This document shows positions 1 through 9,099 of a stretch of 64,000 nucleotides of DNA, one piece after another; the first letter of the stretch is position 1, and each line of letters begins with the position of its first letter. The stretch is from positions 62,001 through 126,000 of the forward strand of contig NZ_PKQK01000001.1 in assembly GCF_002968835.1 (NCBI RefSeq), read 5' to 3'. The translations under genes were made by a program, and so were the position numbers. Below the pieces are notes generated by a model. That model had not been told where the DNA came from and did no database searches. It was given only the letters and a program-made list of their open reading frames with translations. Source of the DNA: Paenibacillus sp. PCH8. Lineage in GTDB: Bacteria; Bacillota; Bacilli; Paenibacillales; Paenibacillaceae.

Positions 1-341
1 GTTTCAGTTATTTCGTTTCCTTTTTGGACTGTTTTAATCTTTTGGGTTGTTTCATACTGTTCTTCCAACACAAGTTCATCTGTTTCAGTACTTTGTGCGA
101 GTGACTGAGTATTCGCAATTGATTTATTGGACTTTAATGAAATAATTGATCTCTTGGACTCGTTTACCGGGATATCAGTTATTCCATTTTTGGCTCGTTC
201 AATAAGGGTATCAATATCGGTAATTTGTTCTTCTTCAAAAAGTAACACTTCTTCCTGGGTTGAATCAGCAGATACATTTAAACTACCGAAAATCATTGAA
301 ACAATAACTAGTGTTGAAAGTAATTTAGTTAACTTTTTCAT
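1..341 (-). CDS. Secreted protein, N-terminal part (runs off window start)
   Basis: The 113 visible residues start at ATG 341 after a GGAGGA site at 347-352. They open with a typical signal peptide (MKKLTKLLS, then a hydrophobic stretch, then NVSADS as a likely cleavage region). The mature part is acidic and Glu/Thr/Ser-rich, and the reading frame stays open to base 1, so the C-terminus lies outside the window. Nothing identifies the family. The opposite-strand ORF at 127-369 has no ribosome binding site and is a shadow. AT-rich like the neighbouring lipoprotein gene. Secretion is well supported; the function is unknown. Confidence 0.7.
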   Translation of the reverse strand, partial: MKKLTKLLSTLVIVSMIFGSLNVSADSTQEEVLLFEEEQITDIDTLIERAKNGITDIPVNESKRSIISLKSNKSIANTQSLAQSTETDELVLEEQYETTQKIKTVQKGNEITE

Positions 342-576
342 TATTATCCTCCATACAAATAGATTGTAAGTCAGAAGAAGTTACCACATCCTCCTTTCAT
401 TCATTTATATTGACTTATGATAATAATATTAATCGTATAAAATATAACAAAAAAGGTGCAAAACAATCAATTTCTCAAATAAAAAAACTAATAATAGCAG
501 TTCGAATATACTTCACAATCACGAAAATAATAGTTTTTCCTCATAATATAACTTAATAATGTCGAATTATGTCTTT

Positions 577-990
577 TTATTTTGATTTCAAGATCATTTT
601 CTCTTCAAAGTCTTTACCGTTAACATCTGTCCACAAAATGACAATAGTTTGGTCTTTCTGAGTACTAATAGTTGAGCCTTGTTTTCGTATTATAGGAAAC
701 TTTATAGAATTGGAAGCTAAACCGTTTTCCTCTCTAATTATTCTTCCTTCATTAATGTTTATCTTATATCCTTTTATATCTTCCCAGTTATCTTTGTTGT
801 AAGTTATAACATACTCCCCATTTTCTTCTCTTTCATTTGTCACGGTAGTATCTAATTCGCCTCTCCAATTTTCACTTTCTCCCGTGAGATTAATTTTTGT
901 TTGTAATTTTGAACAACCAGTAAGAGACATAGCCACTACTAAAATAATAATAGATATAGACGGCCACAACATATTATTTTTTTTTCTCAT
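577..990 (-). CDS. Small lipoprotein, unknown function
   Basis: 137 residues with a lysine-rich start, a hydrophobic helix and the lipobox L-T-G-C near residue 26, so it should be a membrane-anchored lipoprotein on the outer face of the cell. A GGAGGA site lies 8 bases before the ATG. The mature part is beta-rich, with many charged residues and phrases such as 'EYVITYNKDNWEDIKGYKI', as in small ligand-binding or inhibitor-like lipoproteins. No family was recognised. It is followed on the same strand by the partial secreted gene at the window start, with a 235-base gap. AT-rich, so possibly accessory. Confidence 0.7.
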   Translation of the reverse strand: MRKKNNMLWPSISIIILVVAMSLTGCSKLQTKINLTGESENWRGELDTTVTNEREENGEYVITYNKDNWEDIKGYKININEGRIIREENGLASNSIKFPIIRKQGSTISTQKDQTIVILWTDVNGKDFEEKMILKSK

Positions 991-1402
991 AATTTTCCTC
1001 CAGTATTGAATTTATAACTATACATTATCATAATATGAGCCTACTTCTAAACAGTAATTTCATATAGACTCATAATTTTGCTAATTGACATTCTATGTTG
1101 TAACCCGTTAATTTTTAAGTTTGTGGTGGTTTAGGAGTATGAAAAGCCCTACTATTAAGCAAATAATTAACTGCTTTAATATAAAAAAAATGTATTTGCA
1201 AGTCAGCAAAGGAATTGTGATTAATCTACATTCGAACTATTGTGCACTTATATTTATACATTAAAATATGAAATAAATACAAAAAGCAGCACCTACTATT
1301 GCATGGGCTGCTCTTCGAGTGATCAAAAATGGATTGAGATATATCCATTATGTTCTTTATTTTACTCGTCTTTATTAGCAAATAAACTTTACCCTTTCTT
1401 CT
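991..1402. other. Gene-poor spacer with the phn terminator
   Basis: About 410 bases lie between the small lipoprotein gene and the end of the phn operon. It contains the lipoprotein's ribosome binding site and leader, and the hairpin annotated separately at 1279-1312. A short plus-strand ORF (ATG at about 1139, 41 codons) has no properly spaced ribosome binding site. No other structure was seen. Confidence 0.5.
1279..1312 (-). terminator. Rho-independent terminator of the phn operon
   Basis: Read on the minus strand, AGCAGC (1312-1307) pairs with GCTGCT (1290-1285) and is followed by a T-run at 1284-1280. It lies about 90 bases past the stop of the last permease gene. Confidence 0.6.
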
Positions 1403-2212
1403 TTACACCAGCTTCTTACGAATATATCCCGAGATCAGATCGATAATCGTGATCATCACGATAATACCCAGCAGAATTATACCTACTCGCGGCCAGTTCC
1501 GTGTGCTAAGTGCAAAGATCAGCGGTGTCCCGATTCCCCCAGCTCCGATTACGCCGAGAATGGTCGCAGAACGTACATTAATCTCGAACCGATACAAGGT
1601 ATAGTTCAGGAATCCAGGCATAACCTGCGGCAAGATGGCGAACCACAGCTGTTGCATGCGATTGGCACCAGAAGCAAGCAACGCCTCCGACGGACCGTAG
1701 TCAATATTTTCAACTTCATCCGCGTACAATTTGCCTAACATGCCGATCGAGTGCAATCCAAGGGCGAGTACCCCAGCGAACGATCCGGGACCGACTGCTT
1801 TAATGAACAACAGGGCCATGATAATCTCAGGAAACGTACGGATGAAGCTGAGCACCATTTTCCCCGCACCCGAGATGGAACGATGTGCACTCATATTGCG
1901 AGCAGACCAGAAGGCAAACGGGATACAGAGCACTGCCGAGATTACGGTACCCAGCACGGAGATTGCCAGCGTATCCAGTAGACCTCGGAGCAGATCTTCT
2001 CCCTCAGGTAAATATACAAAATCCCAATCCGGTGAGAAAATCCCGGCTACAATGGCCTTCATAATCTGAGCGGCGGTTTCTTTGAACCCAGTAAACGGTA
2101 CACCGGCAAGTGCCCAGGCATAGACAAGAATTAGCAGTAACACAATGACCCAGCGTAGCGGGCTCTTCCGTGGTGCTTTAGGCCGGATGCGGCTTGTTTC
2201 ATTTTTCATCAT
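1403..2212 (-). CDS. phnE: Phosphonate/phosphite ABC transporter permease PhnE (second copy)
   Basis: A 269-residue membrane permease with about six hydrophobic helices and the binding-protein-dependent permease signature 'GPSEALLASGANRMQQLW', the EAA loop that docks on the ATPase. It should form the channel with the adjacent PhnE and use PhnC for energy. The ATG overlaps the preceding phnE stop by 4 bases (ATGA), so translation is coupled. Two PhnE copies per operon is a common arrangement. No C-P lyase genes are nearby, so the substrate (phosphonate, phosphite or a phosphate ester) cannot be told from sequence. Confidence 0.9.
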   Translation of the reverse strand: MMKNETSRIRPKAPRKSPLRWVIVLLLILVYAWALAGVPFTGFKETAAQIMKAIVAGIFSPDWDFVYLPEGEDLLRGLLDTLAISVLGTVISAVLCIPFAFWSARNMSAHRSISGAGKMVLSFIRTFPEIIMALLFIKAVGPGSFAGVLALGLHSIGMLGKLYADEVENIDYGPSEALLASGANRMQQLWFAILPQVMPGFLNYTLYRFEINVRSATILGVIGAGGIGTPLIFALSTRNWPRVGIILLGIIVMITIIDLISGYIRKKLV

Positions 2213-3060
2213 AGCAATTTCTCCCGCAGCTTAGTACTTACATAATCAATGATCAGGACAATGACGAGGGTAAACAGAATAATTACACTAGTCTTGTCAT
2301 ACTCCAGGAATCCAAGTGTAGCCTCATAGTAGAGACCAATCCCTCCGGCTCCCACCAATCCCAGAATAGCAGCAGCACGTATATTGATCTCAAAGGCATA
2401 CAGTACATAGGATGTGAACTGGGCAGCCAGTTGCGGCACCACACCATATACAATGAGCTGTATCCGGTTCATGCCGACAGCCGTCATCGCTTCCAGTGGT
2501 CCCTGATCAATCGTTTCCAACGTCTCATACGTCAGCTTCGCAATCAGTCCTACCGAGAACACAGCCAGTGCCAGGATTCCGGGGATTGGGCCCAGACCAA
2601 ACACGGCTACGAACAACGCTGCCAGAAGTAAATCCGGCACGGTCCGAATCAGGTTCAGCAGAAAGCGCGCCGGATAGTAGATCCAGCGGCTAGGCATCAG
2701 ATTGCCGGCACAGATGATCGAGACCGGAATCGCAATAATGGCACCAATGGTTGTCCCAATCAAGGCCATTCGGATCGTCTCCAACATGCCTTGAACGATA
2801 TTATCAAAGTAGGTCCACCGGGGTGGAAACATTTCCTTCAGCAGGTCCAGCATATTCGGAAAACCTTCAAACAACTCTGTGAAGCTGGCATCGGTCTGCT
2901 TCGCACTTGCCCACAGCAAGAGCAGAATGATAACTAAGGTGAGCAGATGTTTCATACGCCCAGGCGGTTTCGGACGGTTGACGACCTGAGCCGAGCTGGA
3001 ATCCGGTTGTTGGCCCACTCTGCCTGAATTCTGAAGTGGAACGTTGGACTGCCCCTTCAT
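2209..3060 (-). CDS. phnE: Phosphonate/phosphite ABC transporter permease PhnE (first copy)
   Basis: 283 residues. A polar, Gln/Ser/Pro-rich N-terminal tail of about 35 residues is followed by about six membrane helices. The EAA loop '[20 protein letters not shown]' is clear, and the C-terminal half is similar to the next gene ('[18 protein letters not shown]' here, 'INVRSATILGVIGAGGIG' there). The start overlaps the phnC stop by 4 bases and the stop overlaps the next phnE start, so the four genes form one tightly coupled operon. Confidence 0.9.
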   Translation of the reverse strand: MKGQSNVPLQNSGRVGQQPDSSSAQVVNRPKPPGRMKHLLTLVIILLLLWASAKQTDASFTELFEGFPNMLDLLKEMFPPRWTYFDNIVQGMLETIRMALIGTTIGAIIAIPVSIICAGNLMPSRWIYYPARFLLNLIRTVPDLLLAALFVAVFGLGPIPGILALAVFSVGLIAKLTYETLETIDQGPLEAMTAVGMNRIQLIVYGVVPQLAAQFTSYVLYAFEINIRAAAILGLVGAGGIGLYYEATLGFLEYDKTSVIILFTLVIVLIIDYVSTKLREKLL

Positions 3061-3854
3061 ACCAGAACTTCTCCCTGCTCATGCACAGCCTGCTTGTCCA
3101 GCAATTCGTCAGCCAGAATCGGTCTGCCGTATATTTCTGCAAAGCGCTCATCTGTGGCCTCTTCTACCGGGCCATCGAATACCACCTCACCTGCTCGCAA
3201 TCCGACAATACGGGTCGCATACTCTCTCGCCAGATCAATAAAGTGAAGATTGACGATGGTGGTAATCCCAAGATCTTGATTGATGCGTTTCAGGTCATCC
3301 ATGACCTGCTTCGTTGTAAGCGGGTCAAGTGACGCAACCGGTTCGTCGGCCAGAATAATTTTCGCTTCCTGTGCAAGTACACGCGCAATCGCCACACGCT
3401 GTTGTTGTCCACCAGACAGCTGATCTGCACGGGAATAGGCTTTCTCCGAGATGTTAACCCGATCCAGAGCGGTGAATGCCAGTTCAATATCCTCTTTTGG
3501 AAAACGACCCAGGATGGTCCGCATGGTGGAATGGTATCCGACACGCCCCGCGAGTACATTACGCAGTACACTGGATCGTTTCACGAGATTGAAGCTTTGG
3601 AAAATCATGCCGATATCGCGTCTGATCATGCGTAGCCGTTTGCCTTGTGCCTTTGTGATGGAACTTCCGTTAATCAGAATCTCGCCCTCACTAATATCGT
3701 GCAGTCGGTTAATGGAGCGCAAAAGGGTTGATTTACCCGCACCGGACAGGCCCACTACCGCAATGAATTCACCCTGCTTAAATTTCAGATTAATATTATC
3801 CAGGCCCTTGGTGCCGTTAGCGTAAGTTTTGGTAACGTTATGAAGCTCTATCAT
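3057..3854 (-). CDS. phnC: Phosphonate/phosphite ABC transporter ATP-binding protein PhnC
   Basis: ABC ATPase with Walker A 'GLSGAGKST', Q-loop region 'IFQSFNLV', signature 'LSGGQQQR' and Walker B 'IILADEP', in the order and length of PhnC. An ATG 33 bases further upstream is in frame, but the start at 3854 ([11 protein letters not shown]) is preferred because AGAAGGAT sits 8 bases ahead of it and PhnC proteins normally begin there. Lies between phnD (175-base gap) and phnE (4-base overlap). Confidence 0.92.
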   Translation of the reverse strand: MIELHNVTKTYANGTKGLDNINLKFKQGEFIAVVGLSGAGKSTLLRSINRLHDISEGEILINGSSITKAQGKRLRMIRRDIGMIFQSFNLVKRSSVLRNVLAGRVGYHSTMRTILGRFPKEDIELAFTALDRVNISEKAYSRADQLSGGQQQRVAIARVLAQEAKIILADEPVASLDPLTTKQVMDDLKRINQDLGITTIVNLHFIDLAREYATRIVGLRAGEVVFDGPVEEATDERFAEIYGRPILADELLDKQAVHEQGEVLV

Positions 3855-4029
3855 GGCAATAATCCTTCTTTCATTCATAATGATCAACCATACCTACGTC
3901 CTTGCTATAATGGCACAAGCCAGCGCAGCGTAGATCACGCTGAACTGGCCTGCCCATTGCTACGATTAAGCTATTTCCATCCAGAAGAGCTACGAAGTGA
4001 ACAGATCCCGAACTACTTTTGGATCTACA

Positions 4030-5019
4030 TTACTCACCTTTTACTTTTTCTCCATACTGGCGAACGATCTCGAACTTGCTATCATCGGACTCTACATAAC
4101 CTTCATGCGTATAGATTTCTTTGATGATCTGGTGGCCTTCAGTATCTTTACCGATATCGATGAAGGCTTGTTTGATCTTCGCAGTCCAATCTGCATTCAT
4201 GTCTGTACGAACGGCAATGGTATCGTTAGGAATGGGCTCCGTGAACGCCAGTACACGTGTATCTTCAAATACAGTCGGGTAGTCTTTGGCTACCGTGTTG
4301 CGGGCATCTTGGAAAATAGCTGCTGCGTCAACGTCACCGTTCAATACAGCGATAACACCTTGGTCATGACCTTTCAATGTTACAGGTGTTACATCTTTCA
4401 ATGGATCAATCCCTCTATCCAGCAACAAACCTGCCGGCCATACATAACCTGCGGAAGACGTTACGTTTTGGTAAGCAATTTTCTTACCTTTAAGGTCTTC
4501 GATGGATTGGATCGGTGAGTCTTTTTTCACGATAAACATGGATTTATACGAATCTGCCAATTGCTCCGTTGGAGCACCTGTCTCATCATTTACACCAAAA
4601 CGTTGTGCTTGCAAAATAACTTGTGCAGCGCCTTTTTCTTTAGCCAATACATAAGCTGTCGGAGGCAAGAAACCTACGTCCACTTTGTTGGAAGCCATTG
4701 CTTCAATAATGGTATTGTAGTCCGTGGATACGCTGACTTTTACCGGGATGCCCAATTTGTCACCAAGCAACTTCTCAAGTGGTTTTGCTTTGGCTTCAAG
4801 CGTGTCTGCATTCTGGGAAGGTACGAATTGAACCGTCAGTTCTGTTGGCACATAACCTTCGGCGGCTTTGTCTGTCTCTGCCGTGTCGGTAGACGTACCA
4901 GATGCATTCGAACTCGTATCAGCTCCGTTAGCCGAACCTGTTGTACTACTGCTAGACCCGCAAGCACTTAGAAACATAACCAAAATCAACAATGGTAAAA
5001 ATAAAGCAGACTTCTTCAA
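4030..5019 (-). CDS. phnD: Phosphonate/phosphite-binding lipoprotein PhnD
   Basis: Solute-binding lipoprotein. A basic start and hydrophobic helix are followed by the lipobox 'LSAC' and a Ser/Thr/Gly linker, then a periplasmic-binding fold (about residues 60-325) with PhnD-like phrases such as 'VDVGFLPPTAYVLAKEKG' and 'IAYQNVTSSAGYVWPAGLLL'. An in-frame ATG lies at 5052, but the TTG at 5019 is the better start: GGAGGGTG sits 7 bases before it and the signal peptide then begins with LKKS. First gene of the phnDCEE operon, divergent from the phosphodiesterase gene across about 270 bases. Confidence 0.88.
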   Translation of the reverse strand: MKKSALFLPLLILVMFLSACGSSSSTTGSANGADTSSNASGTSTDTAETDKAAEGYVPTELTVQFVPSQNADTLEAKAKPLEKLLGDKLGIPVKVSVSTDYNTIIEAMASNKVDVGFLPPTAYVLAKEKGAAQVILQAQRFGVNDETGAPTEQLADSYKSMFIVKKDSPIQSIEDLKGKKIAYQNVTSSAGYVWPAGLLLDRGIDPLKDVTPVTLKGHDQGVIAVLNGDVDAAAIFQDARNTVAKDYPTVFEDTRVLAFTEPIPNDTIAVRTDMNADWTAKIKQAFIDIGKDTEGHQIIKEIYTHEGYVESDDSKFEIVRQYGEKVKGE

Positions 5020-5291
5020 ACGAACACCCTCCAAAGAGTTTCTATATTTCAATACTTATCTACTATAGCTGTCATATATTTGCGTGATGTGAAGTAAAAT
5101 TTGGAGTTTTGTAAAGTTTCCTGTCAGGCTGTCAGAGCGTCTTGCATCTGTTAGAATAGGCTCATTATGGTTGAGAATAGAAGATGAAGTGCCGGAATCA
5201 AAGACCTACCTTCACTTTTTCAGGTTCTTCTGTCTTCACCGTTTTTGGTCATTCCATATATTCAAAGTTATATAATAGAGGAGATTGTAAA

Positions 5292-6962
5292 ATGACACCT
5301 ATAAACCCTACGGCAAGCTTCAACATTCTGTTCACCAGTGATCTGCACGGGGCCATTCGTCCCATTCATTACAATACCAATGCATACCGTCCGGCTGGGC
5401 TCGCTCTGCTGGCTTCCCTGATTCGTCAGGAACGTGAACGTTCTCCGGAACTGCTGCTGGTCGATAACGGGGATCTGCTGCAAGGATCACCTTTGGCCTC
5501 TTATGCGGCTTTGAAAGTCACCGAAAATAATGTACATCCTTTTATTAGCGTGCTGAATGAACTCGGTTATGATGCTGCGGTGATGGGTAACCACGAGTTC
5601 AACTATGGTCAGGATCTGCTACGCAGAGCGGTTGACGCTTCCAACTTTCCATGGCTGTCCGCCAACATTGTGAGTGAAGAACTTGAAGGAGACAACGGAA
5701 TAGAAGCTTGGACAGATCTTCCACCAGGTGCAGGTCTGCCAGCCTTCGGCCCTCCCTATCTAATCAAGACCCTCTCCTCTGGAGTCAAAATTGCACTGCT
5801 GGGTGCAACGACACACTATATCCCAAACTGGGAGCATCCGAAGAATATTGAAGGATTACAGTTCCTTGATGCCATGGAGACCATTCGTACATGGGTTAGC
5901 CATATTCGTGAACATGAGAAACCGGATGTGCTCGTAGTCAGTTATCATGGTGGATTCGAGAGTGATCTGGAGACAGGCGAGGCTGCCGAGCGTTTAACGG
6001 GAGAAAATCAGGCTTATGCCATCTGCCGGGACATTGAAGGCATTGATGTGCTGCTTACCGGACATCAACACCGTCAGCTGACTGCTGAGATTCATGGCGT
6101 AACCGTGATTCAGCCGGGATTCAGCGGGCATGGTGCAGGGCATGTAACCGTTCAACTAGAAGAATCATCAGGCGGGAAATGGCAGATTACAGATAAGAAG
6201 GCTCAATTATTGCTTCTGGATGAACCCAGTGAAGTTGAACCTGATGCAACAGTTATGAAACTTACGGATGAACTGGAAGCTGAAGCGCAAGCATGGCTCG
6301 ATCAATCGATTGGCGAGGTTGCCGGAGACTTGTCCATCACCAATGCAACGGCTCTGCGGCTCAAGGCGCATCCTTTCATTGATTTTGTACATCAGGTGCA
6401 GATGGAAGCGACCGGGGCTCAACTGTCCAATACTGCCATGCTGAGTGAAGAAGCACGGGGATTCGGTAACCGCATCACGGTGCGGGATGTGTTATCCAAC
6501 TTCATCTACCCTAATACATTGACGGTGCTGGAACTACGCGGTCAGGATATCCGGGAGGCATTGGAGCAAACGGCACGTTATTTTGAAGTGAATGCTTCTG
6601 GCAAAGTGGCAGTCAATCCGGCATACATGGAACCCAAACCTCAGCATTATAATTATGATATGTGGGCTGGCATGGAATACGAGCTGGATATCTCCCAACC
6701 TGTGGGCAGTCGAGTTGTGAAGTTGGAACGTGAAGGCAAGCCAATGGACATGAATGACACCTACTCTGTGGTGATGAACAGCTACCGCGCTGCTGGAGGC
6801 GGGGATTATGCGATGTATCCGGGTAAAAAGGTACTGCACGAAGGCGCTACGGATATGGCAGCACTGGTGGAGGATTATATTCGTCGGCATCAGCCGTTAA
6901 CGGTGGAGCAGACGGACAATTGGAAGGTTATTGGCGATAGCACAATCCAACAAAAAAATTAA
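5292..6962 (+). CDS. 2',3'-cyclic-nucleotide phosphodiesterase / 5'-nucleotidase (CpdB/YfkN type)
   Basis: Two-domain metallophosphatase of 556 residues. The N-terminal calcineurin-like domain has all metal motifs: 'FTSDLHG', 'VDNGDLLQG', 'MGNHEFNYG', 'SYHGG' and 'LLTGHQHRQ'. The C-terminal 5'-nucleotidase substrate domain carries 'YNYDMWAGMEYELD' and 'YRAAGGGDY'. The frame extends 36 codons upstream, but the start at 5292 has AGAGGAG 8 bases ahead of it. From that start there is no signal peptide, sortase motif or repeat, unlike most secreted relatives, so a cytoplasmic site is likely. It could release phosphate or nucleosides from cyclic nucleotides, and the divergent phn importer suggests a shared role in phosphorus scavenging (inference). 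Confidence 0.85.
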   Translation: MTPINPTASFNILFTSDLHGAIRPIHYNTNAYRPAGLALLASLIRQERERSPELLLVDNGDLLQGSPLASYAALKVTENNVHPFISVLNELGYDAAVMGNHEFNYGQDLLRRAVDASNFPWLSANIVSEELEGDNGIEAWTDLPPGAGLPAFGPPYLIKTLSSGVKIALLGATTHYIPNWEHPKNIEGLQFLDAMETIRTWVSHIREHEKPDVLVVSYHGGFESDLETGEAAERLTGENQAYAICRDIEGIDVLLTGHQHRQLTAEIHGVTVIQPGFSGHGAGHVTVQLEESSGGKWQITDKKAQLLLLDEPSEVEPDATVMKLTDELEAEAQAWLDQSIGEVAGDLSITNATALRLKAHPFIDFVHQVQMEATGAQLSNTAMLSEEARGFGNRITVRDVLSNFIYPNTLTVLELRGQDIREALEQTARYFEVNASGKVAVNPAYMEPKPQHYNYDMWAGMEYELDISQPVGSRVVKLEREGKPMDMNDTYSVVMNSYRAAGGGDYAMYPGKKVLHEGATDMAALVEDYIRRHQPLTVEQTDNWKVIGDSTIQQKN

Positions 6963-6983
6963 TTATTATAAAGGGTATGCTGT

Positions 6984-7032
6984 AAAAAAAAGGTCATCTT
7001 CAGCTCGATAAGCGAAAGACGACCTTTTTTTA
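6984..7032. terminator. Bidirectional rho-independent terminator
   Basis: AGGTCATCTT (6991-7000) pairs with AAGACGACCT (7016-7025) with one wobble. It is flanked by an A-run on the left and a T-run on the right, so it can end both the phosphodiesterase gene (plus) and the VOC gene (minus). Confidence 0.75.
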
Positions 7033-7083
7033 CATCTTCTGTAATATATAATTTAATTGTTTTTATTGATTCATTATTCTGCA

Positions 7084-7599
7084 CTAAAGCTTTTTGGCCC
7101 ATTCAGCGACCCTACGGCTACTTTCTTCTTCCGACAAATCCTCAATTCGAGTCAGAATGGACCACCTTATTCCAAAAGGATCAACTATACTTCCGAATCG
7201 ATCACCTGAAGCAAAATTTATAATCGCTTCCCTTACTTTGGCTCCTCTTGATACCGCGTTTTCAATTACTTTATCAACATTCATGACGTAAATTCCTAAA
7301 GAATAACATGCACTGTCTCCATCTGGCGGCAATGCCAACTGATATGCTGGATTCGCTGCTCCTAACTGCAAAAAACCATTTCCAAAATCTAATTCCGCAT
7401 GAACAATCATTGGATTGCCATTTCCATCAGAATGTTCAGTAATATCCTTCACCTTTGCATTGAAAACATTTGTATAGAACTTTATTGCTTCAGAAGGATC
7501 CTTCACTGTTATAAAAGGGGTAATCGATGTAACGCCGTTAGGCGTACCATTCATTGTATATTTACCTGATACTGCAGTGTACTTTGTGTTTTCAGTCAT
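7084..7599 (-). CDS. VOC (glyoxalase/bleomycin-resistance) family protein, PhnB-like
   Basis: 171 residues of the vicinal-oxygen-chelate fold. It has 'SITPFITVKDPSEAIKFYTNVF' type N-terminal strands and the later 'RFGSIVDPFGIRWSI' motif typical of PhnB/YycE-like VOC proteins. GGTGGAG precedes the ATG. These proteins bind a metal and act in isomerisation, dioxygenation or drug sequestration; the substrate cannot be assigned. The neighbouring WYL regulator is on the same strand upstream but has its own terminator, so co-transcription is unlikely. Confidence 0.8.
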   Translation of the reverse strand: MTENTKYTAVSGKYTMNGTPNGVTSITPFITVKDPSEAIKFYTNVFNAKVKDITEHSDGNGNPMIVHAELDFGNGFLQLGAANPAYQLALPPDGDSACYSLGIYVMNVDKVIENAVSRGAKVREAIINFASGDRFGSIVDPFGIRWSILTRIEDLSEEESSRRVAEWAKKL

Positions 7600-7767
7600 G
7601 TTTACTCCACCTTTAAATGATCTTAATATATTGATTTTATGTTTATAACTTCATTAGATTGCTGCAATCATCCCGAGTTCAGTTTCATTTGCAAATTCTC
7701 CTTCTTTACAATGTATCAAGTGATACCCATAATTCATCTCGGTAATCCATGATTGTCATCATTATAA

Positions 7768-7804
7768 AATAACTTCACTGACATCTACTGTCAGTGAAGT
7801 TATT
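7768..7804 (-). terminator. Terminator of the WYL regulator gene
   Basis: A perfect 16-base stem (7768-7783 with 7789-7804) and a 5-base loop. The minus-strand product continues into an AT-rich tract (TTATTTTATAAT). The stem overlaps the stop codon of the regulator gene. Confidence 0.7.
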
Positions 7805-8765
7805 AAAGTCGATAGTATTCCATTAACTCGGACACAACAGCAACAAGTCTGTCCTTCAAACTCAGTGGTTCGATAACTTGGATGGATTTCCCGTAGGATA
7901 GGAGAAAATACGGGACATATGTATGAATTGATTTTTCCTCAAGTAAAAAGATGGCTTGATTTGAAGTCCGCTCTTTCAGATGGTGTCCCATAAACCAATG
8001 CAGGCATAAGTCATCCAATGCCTCTGACCTTCCTCCGATAATTAAAGGAATTAATCCATCCTTGCCCACTACATCAGGTAACAACTGATGCATAAAAAAT
8101 TCACGAGCTGAAAAAGTTTCGGAGCGCTTAAATCTTATTTGAGTCCGCTTAATTTGTAGGATCCGTTCTGCCCGAAAGCTGCGGATCTCATCCCTAAGAT
8201 GGCAAAATGCAATTGTATACCACTTATTGTTCCAATAAACCATTCCATAGGGGTCTATCACTCTATTCTTGGGTTGTTCTTCATAGCTCGTGCGATAATC
8301 AATTTCTACAGAGAATTCGTTCGCCACAGCCTGCTCCAATTCCGCCAATATCGGCTGAACGGAGGGGTCCCCCATGCGGTTTATAACATCAAATCCGGCT
8401 AAATGACGACGAAGTATACTTTCTTGCTCCTGATTCGAATACATTTTCAATTTTGATGTCGCATTGTCTAATGCCTCACTCAAAGGGTACCCCGATTCTT
8501 TTGCAAAAACTGCAGCTTGAAGAAGCGCCTTTTTTTCTTCAATATCAAATAACAGAGGCGCTTTGATAGAATTATTCAACAAGCTATACCCACCGTTATG
8601 ACCTGTGTCGGATATTATAGGCACTCCACTGGCACATAATGCATCAATATATCGATAAACGGTCCTTATATTTATTTCTAACTTTTCAGATATTTGTTTT
8701 GCCGTTATTTTGGTGCCTGAATTCAGCATCCAGAGAATTGCCAGCATATTATCGTTTTTTGGCAT
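7803..8765 (-). CDS. HTH-WYL (YafY/DeoR-like) transcriptional regulator
   Basis: 320 residues. An N-terminal winged helix-turn-helix (about 5-60: 'KITAKQISEKLEINIRTVYRYIDAL') is followed by a linker helix region and a WYL domain (about 140-225, 'DPYGMVYWNNKWYTIAFCH') and a C-terminal WCX-like extension. WYL domains bind small ligands or nucleic acid and switch promoter binding. GAGGGG precedes the ATG. The target is unknown; the gene may control the neighbouring VOC gene or itself. Confidence 0.85.
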   Translation of the reverse strand: MPKNDNMLAILWMLNSGTKITAKQISEKLEINIRTVYRYIDALCASGVPIISDTGHNGGYSLLNNSIKAPLLFDIEEKKALLQAAVFAKESGYPLSEALDNATSKLKMYSNQEQESILRRHLAGFDVINRMGDPSVQPILAELEQAVANEFSVEIDYRTSYEEQPKNRVIDPYGMVYWNNKWYTIAFCHLRDEIRSFRAERILQIKRTQIRFKRSETFSAREFFMHQLLPDVVGKDGLIPLIIGGRSEALDDLCLHWFMGHHLKERTSNQAIFLLEEKSIHTYVPYFLLSYGKSIQVIEPLSLKDRLVAVVSELMEYYRL

Positions 8766-8837
8766 AGCATAGCCCCTCAGCTTTATATAAATTTTTTAAA
8801 TCTCTTTTTATTTAACAAGGTTAGCAAAAAAAGAGTT

Positions 8838-8956
8838 CCCCCTATGATATCGCGATTGCCATCATTGATCCAGAAACGAATAAGCCTGGCGTAGAATTTG
8901 CCAACACCAATAAGCTCACAGACGAATCTTACAAATTGAGCAGTGTGACCCAATAA
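8838..8956 (+). pseudogene. C-terminal gene remnant
   Basis: A 38-39-codon open stretch ends in TAA at 8954-8956 and reads as a plausible protein tail ('YDIAIAIIDPETNKPGVEF', then 'ANTNKLTDESYKLSSVTQ'). It has no start codon or ribosome binding site, and a stop lies just upstream. It weakly resembles the C-terminal beta-sandwich of some secreted glycosidases, but that is only an impression. It lies between the WYL regulator and a terminator. Confidence 0.3.
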
Positions 8957-8990
8957 CCACGAGTTACATCCCACATTCAGTGAATATGAA

Positions 8991-9033
8991 AAGAGCAGGA
9001 ATGAAGGGCATGATGCCCTCCTTTCCTGCTCTT
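8991..9033 (-). terminator. Terminator of the ABC exporter operon
   Basis: An 11-base stem (AAGAGCAGGAA at 8991-9001 with TTCCTGCTCTT at 9023-9033) and an inner stem (AGGGCAT/ATGCCCT). The minus-strand product continues in TTTTCATATTC. It lies about 65 bases beyond the exporter stop and may also stop plus-strand read-through. Confidence 0.65.
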
Positions 9034-9099
9034 CTTCTTGACCAAATAATACATATGATCCGCTTCCCCAAACATATCATTTATGCTTTGCTCATAACA

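Noticed and set aside
1240..1446. Plus-strand ORF of 68 codons
   Set aside because: It covers the phn terminator and has no ribosome site; Ser/Tyr-rich shadow sequence.
1403..5019. A full phosphonate degradation (C-P lyase) locus
   Set aside because: Only transport genes are present; no phnGHIJKLM or other phosphonate hydrolase was seen nearby.
8783..8974. 63-codon minus-strand ORF
   Set aside because: No ribosome site and an unlikely sequence; the plus strand reads better as a gene remnant.
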